Positions 22,795 to 31,721 of a DNA stretch of 64,000 nucleotides are shown piece after piece. The notes beneath the pieces were generated by a model. That model was not told the DNA's origin. It searched no databases and worked only from the letters and a program-made list of their open reading frames with translations. Numbering within the stretch: the stretch's first letter is position 1; each line of letters opens with the position of its first letter. Source of the DNA: Eledone cirrhosa (Eukaryota; Mollusca; Cephalopoda; Octopoda; Eledonidae). The stretch lies in contig OZ024748.1 in assembly GCA_964016885.1 (NCBI GenBank), forward strand, positions 30,850,312-30,914,311. Direction: 5' to 3'. The position numbers and the translations under genes were made by a program.

Positions 22795-22984
22795 AGGCGG
22801 TGGATTGGCAGTATTGGTAGAATGTCGGATGCCATGCTTTGGCGCATAGAGTTACGGCCCTTGCCATTCTGACTTCAAATCCCACCGAGGTTAACTTTGC
22901 CTTTCATCCTTACGGGGTCGATAAAATAAAGTACCAGTAATACACTGGATATTTGCTGGCCTTGTGCCTAACGTAGAAACAATT
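22795..22984 (+). mobile_element. tRNA-derived SINE, subtype B
   Basis: Slot equivalent of 10,594 and 16,084 (GAATGTCGGATGCC; CTGACTTCAAATCCC; GGATATTTGCTGG). Confidence 0.8.
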
Positions 22985-23228
22985 ATATTATATTATAATA
23001 TATAATATAATATTATATTATATTATATTATAATATAATATAATATTAATATAATATAATATAATATAATATAATATAATATAATATTATATTATATTAT
23101 ATTATATTATATTATATTATATTATATTATATTATATTATATTATATTATATTATATTATATTATATTATATTATATTATATTATATTATATTATATTAT
23201 ATTATATTATATTATATTATATTATATT
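22985..23228. repeat. AATAT array, expanded single-orientation run
   Basis: After a TAATA run it flips near 23,087 to a TTATA run of about 140 bp, longer than in units 2 and 3 at the same place. No gene. Confidence 0.85.
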
Positions 23229-23417
23229 AGGGCGGTGGATTGGCAGTATCGGTAGAGGGTCAGACGCCATGCTTTCCAGCATAGTTACGTCCCTTTACGA
23301 TCTGAGTTCAAATCCCGCCGAGGTTGACTTTGCCTTTCATCCTTACGGGGTCGATAAAATAAAGTACCAGTAATGCACTGGATAATTGCTGGCCTTGTGC
23401 CTAAAGTAGAAACAATT
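23229..23417 (+). mobile_element. tRNA-derived SINE, subtype A
   Basis: Equivalent of 5,725, 10,901 and 16,388, with GAGGGTCAGACGCC in place of GGTCGGACGCC. Confidence 0.82.
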
Positions 23418-23555
23418 ATATTATATTATATTATATTATAATATAATATAATATTAATATAATATAATATTATATTATATTATATTATATTATATTATAA
23501 TATAATATAATATTAATATAATATAATATTATATTATAATATAATATAATATTAT

Positions 23556-24178
23556 GTTAAAAAAGCGGACCCCGCCATAAAAAAACAGGACACCCAAATA
23601 AAAAACGGACATCTCCCCCATAAAAAAGGGGCACCCAAATAAAAAACGGACCCTCCACATAAAATAACGGGGCACCCAAATAAAAAACGGCCCCTCCCCC
23701 ATAATAAAACGGGGTACCCAAATAAAAAACACGTTACACAAATAAAAAACGGACTCCCCTCACTAAAAAAAACGGGCACCCAAATAAAAAACGGACCCCC
23801 CCCCATAAAAAACGGGGCACCCAAATAAAAAAACGGGACACCCAAATAAAAAATGACCCCCCCCCCGCATAAAAAAAACGGGCGCCTAATAAAAAAACCG
23901 GGGCACCCAAATGAAAAACGGGGCACCCAAATCCATAACTGATACTCCCATAAAAAAATGGGGCCCCCCAATAAAAAACGGGGCACCCAAATAAAGAAAC
24001 GGGGCACCCAAATAAAAAAAGCGCCCCCCATAAAAAACGGGGCACCCAAATAACAACACGGGGCAACCAAATAAAAAACGGGGCACCCAAAAAAAACGTA
24101 CACCCCTTAAAAAAACGGGGCATACAAAGAAAAAACGGGGCACCCAAATAAAAAAACGGGGCACCCAAATCAAAAATT
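23556..24178 (-). repeat. Hybrid 20-21 bp minisatellite block (type a left, type b right)
   Basis: The left side has type a marks (CATAATAAAACGGGGTACCC near 23,700; GTTACACAAATAAAAAACGG; CCTCACTAAAAAAAACGGGC). The right side has type b marks (CCAAATCCATAACTGATACT near 23,928 and the GCACCCAAATCAAAAATTAT edge). The SINE that follows is the type expected after a type b block. The unit therefore skips the three SINEs and one block that normally lie between the two types. Confidence 0.8.
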
Positions 24179-24253
24179 ATAATATAATATAATATAATAT
24201 AATATAATATAATATAATATTATATAATATAATATTATATTATGTAATAATAT

Positions 24254-24443
24254 AGGCGGTGGATTGGCAGTATTGGTAGAATGTCGGATGCCATGCTTTG
24301 GCGCATAGAGTTACGGCCCTTGCCATTCTGAGTTCAAATCCCACCGAGGTTAACTTTGTCTTTCATCCTTACGGGGTCGATAAAATAAAGTACCAGTAAT
24401 ACACTAGATATTTGCTGGCCTTGTGCCTAACGTAGAAACAATT
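24254..24443 (+). mobile_element. tRNA-derived SINE, subtype B
   Basis: Subtype B marks. It reads AACTTTGTCTTTC in the body and ACACTAGATATTTGC in the tail, each one base from the other copies. Confidence 0.8.
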
Positions 24444-24604
24444 ATATTATATTATAATATATAATATAATATTATATTATATTATATTATATGATATTAT
24501 AATATAATATAATATTAATATAATATAATATAATATAATATAATATAATATTATGTTACGTTACGTTACGTTACGTTATGTTATGTTATGTTATGTTATG
24601 TTAT
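24444..24604 (+). repeat. AATAT array ending in a TTACG/TTATG pentamer run
   Basis: Ordinary AATAT array up to about 24,550, then about ten pentamers in which TTATA has become TTACG and then TTATG (24,551-24,604), directly against the next SINE. The run has kept the five-base register while changing composition. Confidence 0.88.
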
Positions 24605-24776
24605 AGGGCGGTGAATTGGCAGTATCGGTAGAGGATTGGACGCCATGTTTCCGGCATAGTTATGTCCCTTTACGATCCGAGGTTGACTTTGCCTTTCATC
24701 CTTACGGGGTCGATAAAATAAAGTACCAGTAATGTACTGGGTAATTGCTGGCCTTGTGCCTAAAGTAGAAACAATT
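24605..24776 (+). mobile_element. SINE with internal deletion removing the B box
   Basis: The head is present (GGCGGTGAATTGGCAGTATC, GAGGATTGGACGCC), but the sequence passes from CCCTTTACGATC to CGAGGTTGACTTTGCC, so the GAGTTCAAATCCC motif is gone. The tail is complete. Without a B box this copy should not be transcribable by RNA polymerase III. Confidence 0.8.
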
Positions 24777-24974
24777 ATATTGTAATATATTATATTATAA
24801 TATAATATAATATATTATAATTTAATACAATATAATATTATATTGTATTATATTATATTATAATATAATATAATATATTATATTATATTATATTATATTA
24901 TGATATAATATAATATAATATAATATAATATAATATAATATAATATAATATTATATTATATTATAATATGATAT
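24777..24974. repeat. AATAT array
   Basis: About 200 bp AT array starting with the ATTGTAATATATT landmark otherwise found after subtype C SINEs. No gene. Confidence 0.85.
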
Positions 24975-25057
24975 AATTGTTTCTACTTTAGGCACAAGGC
25001 CAGCAATCAGCCAGTGCATTACAGGTACTTTATTTTATCGAGTACCAGTAATGCATT
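24975..25057 (-). mobile_element. SINE tail fragment folded back on itself
   Basis: The minus-strand tail (AATTGTTTCTACTTTAGGCA to TACTTTATTTTATCGA) ends at about 25,041 and is followed at once by plus-strand SINE sequence GTACCAGTAATGCATT. The two halves are inverted copies of the same ~16 bp of tail, making a small hairpin. Confidence 0.75.
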
Positions 25058-25194
25058 ATATTATATTATAATATATTATATAATATATTTATAATATACA
25101 ATAATATAATATTATATTATAATATAATATAATATAATATAATATAATATAATATAATATAATATAATATAATATAATATAATATAATATTATA
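25058..25194. repeat. AATAT array
   Basis: AT-only, mostly a TAATA run of about 75 bp. No gene. Confidence 0.85.
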
Positions 25195-26061
25195 TTAAAA
25201 AAACGGTCCCCCCCCCATAAAAAAACATGACACCTAAATAAAAAACGGACCATAAAAAAACGGGGCACCCAAATAAAAAACGGACCCCCATAAAAAACGG
25301 GCCTCCCAAATAAAAAAACGGACCCGCCCCCATAAAAAACGGGGCACCCAAATAAAAAAACGGGGCCTCCAAATAAAAAATGGGGCACCCAAATAAAAAA
25401 CGGGGCACCCAAATAAAACACGGTGCACGCCAATAAAAACGGACCCCCCATGAAAAAGGGGGGCACCCAAATAAAAAACGGGGCACCCAAATAAAAACAC
25501 GGGGCACCCAAATTTCAAACGGGGCACCCAAACAAAAAACGGACCCCCCCATAAAAAACGAGGCACCCAAAGAAAAACGGGACACCCACATAAAAAACGA
25601 CCCCCCCGCATAAAAAAACGGGGCGCCCAAATAAAAAAACAGGGCACCCAAATAAAGAACGGGGCACCCAAATAAAAAAACGGGGCACCCAAGTAAAAAA
25701 CGGGGCACGGAAATAAAAACGGACCCCATAAAAAAACGGGGCACCAAAATAAAAAACGGGGCACCCAAATAAAAAAACGGGGCACCCAAATAAAAAACGG
25801 GGCACCCAAATCAATAACTGACACGCCCATAAAAAATGGGGCACCCAAATAAAGAAACGGGGCACCCAAATAAAAAAAGCGCCCCCCACATAAAAAAACG
25901 GGGCACCCAAATAAAAATACGGGTCACCCAAATAAAAAGGAGGCACCCAAATAAAAAACGGGGCACCCCCCAAAAAAACGTACACCCCCTTAAAAAAACG
26001 GGGCATACAAATAAAAAACGGGGCACCCAAATAAAAAAACGGGGCACCCAAATCAAAAATT
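25195..26061 (-). repeat. 20-21 bp minisatellite block, diverged type b
   Basis: The left edge is atypical: the usual GCGGACCCCGCC is missing and it begins AAAAAAACGGTCCCCCCCCC. The right edge is standard type b. Units vary more than in other blocks, fitting its place at the end of the array. Confidence 0.88.
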
Positions 26062-26094
26062 ATAATATAATATAATATAATATTATATTATATT

Positions 26095-26236
26095 AAAAAC
26101 AAATAACGAAACGAAATTAAATTTCGCTTCGTTTGTAACTCACTTTTGTATGACTGACGCTTAAACAATTAAGTTAAAAATGTACATCTACATATGCATA
26201 CTGAAATACTAGTGTGTATATGAATACACACACGTA
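26095..26236 (+). repeat. Left 142 bp arm of inverted-repeat element
   Basis: Exact reverse complement of 26,494-26,635 by direct comparison. It includes CACTTTTGTATGACTGACGC and a palindrome-rich stretch with CATATGCATACTG. A partial third copy forms the right end of the second, truncated element (to 27,030). Confidence 0.9.
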
Positions 26237-26493
26237 TACATATGTAGGTGTACCAAGTCTTTCACTGGTCGCTTTACAGTGAGCGGCCCAGCTATTCTGT
26301 ATGTAAACACACAGACAAACCGGTTTTTAGAGTCATACTGGTTTTTCGGGGGAACACCTTCCCCCTATTCTCCAGAAAGCCAGACAAGGAATATTGAACT
26401 AGTTTCGTTGTTGTTACAACTCATCAGCAATATTTACCTATCTACCGGCCTTTCTGGAGAATTGTAAAAGCACATATCGTTATATGCTTTTTC

Positions 26494-26635
26494 TACGTGT
26501 GTGTATTCATATACACACTAGTATTTCAGTATGCATATGTAGATGTACATTTTTAACTTAATTGTTTAAGCGTCAGTCATACAAAAGTGAGTTACAAACG
26601 AAGCGAAATTTAATTTCGTTTCGTTATTTGTTTTT
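26494..26635 (-). repeat. Right 142 bp arm of inverted-repeat element
   Basis: Exact reverse complement of 26,095-26,236. Confidence 0.9.
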
Positions 26636-26702
26636 ATCGTCTCCGCTGAACCGGTGCGTACTCACACTCTATGCAAATTAGTCTGCCCACTACTAATTTT
26701 CA
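26636..26702. other. 67 bp unique spacer
   Basis: Non-repetitive, mixed-composition sequence (begins ATCGTCTCCGCTGAACCGG, includes CTCACACTCTATGCAAATTA) between the two copies of the element. It is the only stretch of this length in the window that I could not assign to a repeat. It could be a piece of a longer parent element or filler carried in with the second copy. Confidence 0.6.
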
Positions 26703-27030
26703 TAGAAAAAGCATATAACGATATGTGCTTTTACAATTCTCCAGAAAGGCCGGTAGATAGGTAAATATTGCTGATGAGTTGTAACAACAACGAAACTACT
26801 TCAATATTCCTTGTCTGGCTTTCTGGAGAATAGGGGGAAGGTGTTCCCCCGAAAAACCAGTATGACTCTAAAAACCGGTTTGTCTGTGTGTTACATACAG
26901 AATAGCTGGGCCGCTCACTGTAAAGCGACCAGTGAAAGACTTGGTACACCTACATATGTATACGTGTGTGTATTCATATACACACTAGTATTTCAGTATG
27001 CATATGTAGATGTACATTTTTAACTTAATT
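26703..27030 (-). mobile_element. Second, inverted and truncated copy of the inverted-repeat element
   Basis: Reverse complement of 26,167-26,495, 328 against 329 bp. By eye I count one missing base (GTAACAC against GTAAACAC) and one substitution (CTAGTTTCG against GTAGTTTCG). One arm is missing entirely and the outer 72 bp of the other are cut off, where AATAT array resumes. The corresponding reading frame (minus, 26,731-26,949) keeps the same C-terminal peptide but the missing base changes its N-terminal part, which argues against coding function. Confidence 0.85.
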
Positions 27031-27060
27031 ATTATATTATATTATATTATATAATAATAT

Positions 27061-27250
27061 AGGCGGTGGATTGGCAGTATTGGTAGAGTGTCGGATGCCA
27101 TGCTTTGGCGCATAGAGTTACGGCCCTTGCCATTCTGAGTTCAAATCCCACCGAGGTTAACTTTGCCTTTCATCCTTACGGGGTCGTTAAAATAAAGTAC
27201 CAGTAATACACTGGATATTTGCTGGCCTTGTGCCTAACGTAGAAACAATT
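27061..27250 (+). mobile_element. tRNA-derived SINE, subtype B (last complete copy)
   Basis: Subtype B, with GGTAGAGTGTCGGATGCC and GGGTCGTTAAAATAAAG (others GTCGATAAAATAAAG). It lies after the AT flank that normally joins a type b block to a SINE, so the inverted-repeat insertion sits precisely between block and SINE. Confidence 0.8.
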
Positions 27251-27380
27251 ATATTATATTATAATATATAATATAATATTATATTATATTATAATATAAT
27301 ATTATAATATAATATTATAATATATTATAATATAATATTATATAATATTATATAATATTATATAATATTATAATATAATA
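27251..27380. repeat. AATAT array with ATATT/TAATATTA switching
   Basis: AT-only, with unusually frequent strand switches (TATAATATTATAATATTA). No gene. Confidence 0.85.
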
Positions 27381-27491
27381 TTCAAATCCCGCCGAGGTTA
27401 ACTTTGCCTTTCATCCTTACGGGGTCGATAAAATAAAGTACCAGTAATGCACTGAGTAATTGGTGGCCTTGTGCCAAAAGTAGAAACAATT
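27381..27491 (+). mobile_element. SINE fragment, head missing
   Basis: Starts at the B-box motif (TTCAAATCCCGCCGAGG) and runs through body and tail (GAGTAATTGGTGG, TGCCAAAAGTAG), so it resembles subtype H at 5,372. No A-box region. It is the last SINE sequence seen in the window. Confidence 0.78.
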
Positions 27492-27707
27492 ATATTATAA
27501 TATAATATAATATTAATATAATATAATATAATATTATATTATATTATATTATATTATAACATAATATAATATTAATATAATATTAATATAAGATAATATA
27601 ATATTATATTATATTATATTATATTACATTATATTATATTATATTATGTTATGTTATGTTATGTTATGTTATGTTATATTATATTATAATATAATATAAT
27701 ATAATAT
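27492..27707. repeat. AATAT array with TTATG run, end of macrosatellite
   Basis: AT array with a TTATG pentamer run at about 27,645-27,676, like the one at 24,551. It passes directly into the 26/32 bp satellite at about 27,708. Confidence 0.85.
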
Positions 27708-28440
27708 GAATCTAAGTCTTGTGGTTTGGGTTTAAGTCTAAGTCTAAGGCTTAGGGTTTGGGTTTAAATCTATGTCCTAGGGTTGGGGTTGGGGTTTAAG
27801 TCTAACTCTAAGGCTTGGTGTTGGTTTTAAGTCTACGGCTTGTGGTTATGGTTTAATTCTAAGGCTTGGAGTTGGCGTTTAAGTCTAATGCTAGTGGGTG
27901 GGGTTCAAGTCTAAGGCTTGGGGTTGGGTTTTAAGTCTAAGTCTAAGGCTTATGGTTGGGGATTAAGTCTAAGACTAAGGTTAGAGTTTAAGTCTAAGGC
28001 TTGGGGTTTGGGTTTAAGTTTAAGGCTTGTGGTTACGGTTTAAGTCTAAGGCTTGGTGTTGGGTTTAAGTCTACGGCTTGTGGTCATGGTTTAATTCTAA
28101 GGCTTGGAGTTGGGGTTTAGTCTAAGTGTAATGCTACTGGGTGGGCTTCAAGTCTAAGTCTAAGGCTTGGGGTTGAGTTTTAAGTCTAAGTCTAAGGCTT
28201 ATGGTTGGGGTTTAAGTCTAAGTCTAAGGTTAGTGTTTACGGTTGGGGTTTAAGTCTAAGTCTAAGGCTTGGGGTTGGGGTTAGGCTTTAAGTCTAAGGC
28301 TTGGAATTGGGGTTTAAGTTTAAGTCTAAGGCTAGGAGTTGGGGTTCAAGTCTAAGTCTAATGCTTCGTGTTGGGATTTAAGTCTATGTCTATGGCTATG
28401 GTTTTGGGTTTAAGTCTAAGTCTATGGCTTGGGGTTACGG
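27708..28440 (-). repeat. 26/32 bp satellite, G-rich strand on top
   Basis: Tandem units of the form GGCTTGGGGTTGGGGTTTAA then GTCTAA once or twice, giving 26 or 32 bp. This is the same family as 36,302-64,000 but in the opposite orientation. Unit variants include CTTGTGGTTATGG and CTTGGAGTTGGGG. The G-rich strand has two runs of four G per unit, so two neighbouring units could form a G-quadruplex. At its right end units grade into TTAGGG repeats. No gene. Confidence 0.9.
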
Positions 28441-31427
28441 TTTTTTGGGTTAGGGTCAGAGTTAGGGTTAGTGTTAGTGTTAGGGTTAGGTTTAGGTTTA
28501 GGGTTAGGGTCAGGGTTGGGCTTAAAGCTGGGGTTAGAGTTAGGTTTAGGGTTAGGGTTAGGGTTAGGGTTGGGGTTAGGGTTAGGGTTAGGGTTGGGGT
28601 TAGGATTAGGGTTTGGGTTAGTGTTAGGGTGAGGGTTTGGGTTAGGGTTAGAGTTAGGGATAGTGTTATTGTTAGGGTTAGGTTTAAGGTTAGGGTCAGG
28701 TTTTGGGTTAGGGTTAGGGTTGGGGTTGGGGTTGGAGTTGGGGTTAGTGTTGGGGTTGGAGTTAGGGTTAGTGTTTCGGTCAATTTTAGGCTTGGGGTTT
28801 GGGTTAGGGTTAGGGTTAGGGTTAGGATTTGGGTTAGTCTTAGGGTTGGGGTTAGTGATAGGGTTAGGGTTAGGGTTTCGGTTTGTGTTAGGGTTAGGGT
28901 AAGGTTTTAGGATTTGGGTTAGTGTTAGGGTTGGGGTTAGTGATAGTGTTAGGGTTAGGGTTAGGTTTTGGGTTAGGGTTAGGGTTAGGGTTAGTGTTTT
29001 GGTTTGGGTTAGGGTTAGGGCTAGGGTTTTGGTTTGGGTTAGGGTTAGGGTTAGGTTTAGGATTAGGATTTGGTTTGGGGTTAGGGTTAGGGTTAGGGTT
29101 AGGATTTGAGTTAGTGTTATGGTTGGGGTTAGTGATAGGGTTAGTGTTAGGGTTTGGGTTAGTGTTAGGGTTTGGGTTTGTGTTTGGGTTAGGGTTATGT
29201 TTAGGGTTAATGTTTATGTTAGTGTTAGGTTAAGGATTAGGGTTACGGTTAGGGTTAGGTGTAGGTTTAGTATTCGTGTTTGAGTAAGGGTTAAGTTAGG
29301 GTTTGGGTTTGGGTTAGGGGTAGGTTTAGGGTTAGGGTTTGGGTTAGAATTAGGGGTAGGCTTACGGTTACGGTTAGGGTTAGGGTTAGGGTTGGGGTTA
29401 GGGTTAGGGTTAGGGTTAGGGGTAGGGTTACGGTTACGGTTAGGGTTAGGGTTAGGGTTGGGGTTAGGGTTAGGTTTGGGGTTCCAGTTAAGATTTGGGT
29501 TAGTGTTAGTGTTAGGGTTAAAGTTAGGATTAGGGTTAGGGTTAGGTTTGGGGTTGGGGTTGGGGTTGGGGTTGGGTTGGAGTTGGGGTTAGTGTTGGGG
29601 TTGGAGTTAGGGTTAGTGTTACGGTTAGTGTTAGGTTTGGGGTTTGGATTAAGGGTAGGGTTAGGGTTAGGATTTGGGTTAGTGTTAGGATAGGGGTTAG
29701 GGTTTGGGTTTGTGTTAGGGTTAGGGTTTGGGTTAGGGTTAGCGTTAGGGTTAGGGTTAGGGTTAGGGTTAGGGTAAGGGTTTTGGTTTGGGTTAGGGTT
29801 AGGGTTAGGTTTAGGATTAGGATTTGGTTTGGGGTTAGTGTTAGGGTTAGGGTTAGTGATAGAGTTAAGGTTAGGGTTAGGGTTTGGGTTAGTGTTAGGG
29901 TTGGGGTTAGTGATAGAGTTAAGGCTAGGGTTAGGGTTTTGGTTAGTGTTAGGGTTTGGGTTTGTGTTTGGGTTAGGGTTATGTTTAGGGTTAATGTTTA
30001 TGTTAAGGAGTAGGGTTAGGGTTAGGGTTAGGTGTAGGTTTAGTGTTCGTGTTTGAGTGAGGGTTAAGTTAAGGTTTGGGTTTGGGTTAGGGGTAGGTTT
30101 AGGGTTAGGGTTTGGGTTAGGGTTAGGCGTAGGCTTAGGGTTGGTGTGAGGGGTAGGGTTAGGTTTGGGGTTCCGGTTAAGATTTGGGTTAGTGTTAGTG
30201 TTAGGGTTAAAGTTAGGATTAGGGTTAGGGTAAGGTTTGGGGTTGGGGTTGGGGTTGGGGTTGGGGTTGGGGTTGGGTTGGAGTTGGGGTTAGTGTTGGG
30301 GTTGGAGTTAGGGTTAGTGTTACGGTCAGTGTTAGGTTTGGGGTTTGGATTAGGGGTAGGGTTAGGGTTAGGATTTGGGTTAGTGTTAGGGTAGGGGTTA
30401 GGGTTTGGGTTTGTGTTAGGGTTTGGGTTTGGGTTAGGTTTAGGGTTAGGGTTAGGGTTAGCGTTAGGGTTAGGGTTAGGTTTAGGGTTGGGGTTAAAGC
30501 TGGGGTTAGAGTTAGGTTTAGGGTTTGGGTTTGTGTTAGGGTTAGGGTTGGGGTTAGGGTTAGGGTTAGGGTTGGGGTTAGGGTTAGAGTTAGCGTTAGG
30601 TTTGGGGTTAGGGTTAGGTTTGGGGTTAGGGTTAGGTTTGTGTTAGGGTTAGGGTTAGGTTTTGGGTTAAGGTTAGGGTTAAGTTTTGGGTTAGCGTTAG
30701 CGTTAGAGTTAGAGTTAGGGTTTGGGTTAGGGTTTGAGTTAGGTTTAGAGTTACGGTTAGGGTTAGGGTTTGGGTTAGGGTCAGGGTTAGGGTTAGTGTT
30801 AGGTTTAGGGTTAGGGTTTGGATTAGGGTTTGGATTAGGGTTAGGGTAAGGGTTAGGGTAAGGGTTTTGGTTTTGGTTAAGGTTAGGGTTAGGTTTAGGA
30901 TTAGGGTCTGGTTTTGGGTTAGGGTTAGGGTTAGGGTTAGGGTTTGGGTTTGGTTTAGTTTTAGGGTTAGGGATAAGGTTTGGGTTTGGGTTAGGGTTAA
31001 GATTAGGGTTTGGGTTAGGGTTAGAGTTAGGGTTAGGGTTAGGTTAGGATTTGGGTTAGTGTTAGGGTTGGGGTTAGTGATAGGTTTAAGGTTAGGGTTA
31101 GGGTTTGGGTTAGTGTTCGGGTTTAGGTTTTGGTTTGGGTTTGGTTATGTTTAGGGTTAATGTTATGTTTAGGATTAGGGTTAGGTTTAGGGTTTGTGTT
31201 AAGGTTTGGGTTTGTGTTTGGGTTAGGCTTAAGTTAGGGTTTGGGTGTGGGTTAGAGTTAGGGTTAGGGTTAGGGTTTGGGTTAGGATTAGCGTTAGGGT
31301 TAGGGTTGGTGTTGAGGTTAGGGTTAGGTTTAGGGTTAAAGTTGGCGTTAGGGTTAGGGTTAGGGATAGGATTTCGGTTTGGGTTAGTATTAGGGTTTGA
31401 GTATGGGCTTGGGTTAGTGATAGGGTT
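28432..31427 (+). repeat. Interstitial telomeric repeat, degenerate TTAGGG (~3 kb)
   Basis: TTAGGG is the dominant hexamer, with variants such as TTTGGG, TTGGGG, TTAGTG, TAAGGG and TTACGG. Pure runs are short: the longest I found is about five hexamers (29,745-29,774). Longer patterns recur. A segment around GGGTTAATGTTTATG occurs at 29,204 and 29,988 (offset 784), and one beginning GGTTCC(A/G)GTTAAG at 29,480 and 30,169 (offset 689), so the tract has been duplicated in pieces. It lies more than 30 kb from the right window edge and so is not the present chromosome end, if the assembly is right. Confidence 0.9.
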
Positions 31428-31652
31428 AAATTAAATTAAATAAAATTAATTTAAATTAATTAATTATTTTATTTTATTTTAATTTATTTTAATTAATTAA
31501 TTAATTAATTAATTAATAACATTTAATTTAATTGATTAATCAATTAAATTAATTAATTAAAATAAAATAAAATAAAATAAAATAAAATTATTAATTAATA
31601 AAATAAAATAAAATAAAATAAAATAAAATAAAATTAAATAAAATAAATTTAA

Positions 31653-31691
<39 letters not shown>

Positions 31692-31721
31692 ATTTAATTT
31701 AATTTAATTTAATTAATTTAA
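31428..31721. repeat. AATTA / AAATT / AAAAT pentamer and AAAT tetramer arrays
   Basis: The last telomeric hexamers turn into AAATT pentamers (GGGTTAAATTAAATTAAAT). Then follow AATT-rich, AAAAT-pentamer and AAAT-tetramer runs. AT-only; no gene. Confidence 0.88.

Larger units (their letters stand above)
16712..23555 (+). repeat. Macrosatellite unit 4 (~6.84 kb), enlarged by a 1.4 kb duplication
   Basis: The order is type a block (16,712), minus SINE (17,361), plus SINEs (17,849, 18,288), type b block (18,965), plus SINE (19,813), minus SINE (20,267), type b block (20,486), duplicated plus/minus SINE pair (21,218, 21,672), duplicated type b block (21,891), plus SINEs (22,795, 23,229). Removing the 1,405 bp duplication gives about 5.44 kb, in line with units 1 and 3. 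Confidence 0.85.
26095..26635. mobile_element. Inverted-repeat element with 142 bp perfect arms (MITE/foldback-like)
   Basis: A 541 bp element with arms 26,095-26,236 and 26,494-26,635 that are exact reverse complements by eye, around a 257 bp centre. Ends are AAAAAC...GTTTTT. Each arm holds a near-palindrome of its own (26,106-26,132, with ACGAAACGAAA and TTTCGCTTCGT). No transposase is encoded; the centre has only a 62-codon open frame (26,279-26,467) with no family I recognise. The insertion lies in an AATAT spacer, so a target-site duplication cannot be read. A non-autonomous DNA transposon is the likeliest class, but the superfamily is unknown. Confidence 0.75.
23556..27707 (+). repeat. 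Degenerate, terminal fifth macrosatellite unit
   Basis: The regular order breaks down here. A hybrid minisatellite block (23,556-24,178) is followed by a plus SINE (24,254), a damaged plus SINE without its B box (24,605), a SINE fragment that folds back on itself (24,975-25,057), a last and more diverged minisatellite block (25,195), the inverted-repeat insertion (26,095-27,030), one more full SINE (27,061) and a headless SINE (27,381). The rest is AATAT array. This is the edge of the macrosatellite; beyond 27,707 no SINE is seen. Edge units that are more diverged and rearranged are usual for tandem arrays. Confidence 0.75.

Noticed and set aside
569..26061. CRISPR array in the evenly repeated minisatellite
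   Set aside because: Units are contiguous 20-21 bp repeats with no unique spacers, in a clearly eukaryotic setting.
569..26061. CENP-B box or known centromeric motif in the minisatellite
   Set aside because: I looked for the TTCG...CGGG pattern and found no consistent match; centromere function cannot be claimed from sequence.
26095..26098. TTAA or TA target-site duplication at the inverted-repeat element
   Set aside because: The left flank reads TATTAAAAAC but the right reads GTTTTTATCG, so no matching duplication is visible, and AT flanks would mimic one anyway.
26279..26949. Two similar short frames (plus 26,279-26,467; minus 26,731-26,949) sharing a peptide with YWFFGGTPSPYSPESQ
   Set aside because: Their likeness follows from the inverted duplication of the element. 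A one-base indel changes the N-terminal part, and no domain is recognisable.
1376..27491. Functional tRNA genes in the SINE heads
   Set aside because: The heads have tRNA-like A- and B-box traces but no complete cloverleaf that I can pair, and all copies continue into a SINE body.
28358..31434. Open frames of G-L-G-L-G-L or V-R-V-R type on plus and T-L-T-L on minus
   Set aside because: Hexamer TTAGGG repeats read in stop-free frames; dipeptide repeats are expected from any six-base tandem repeat.
31401..31440. End of telomeric tract as a present-day telomere
   Set aside because: Another 32 kb of other repeats follows and the hexamers are degenerate; pure terminal repeats would be expected.
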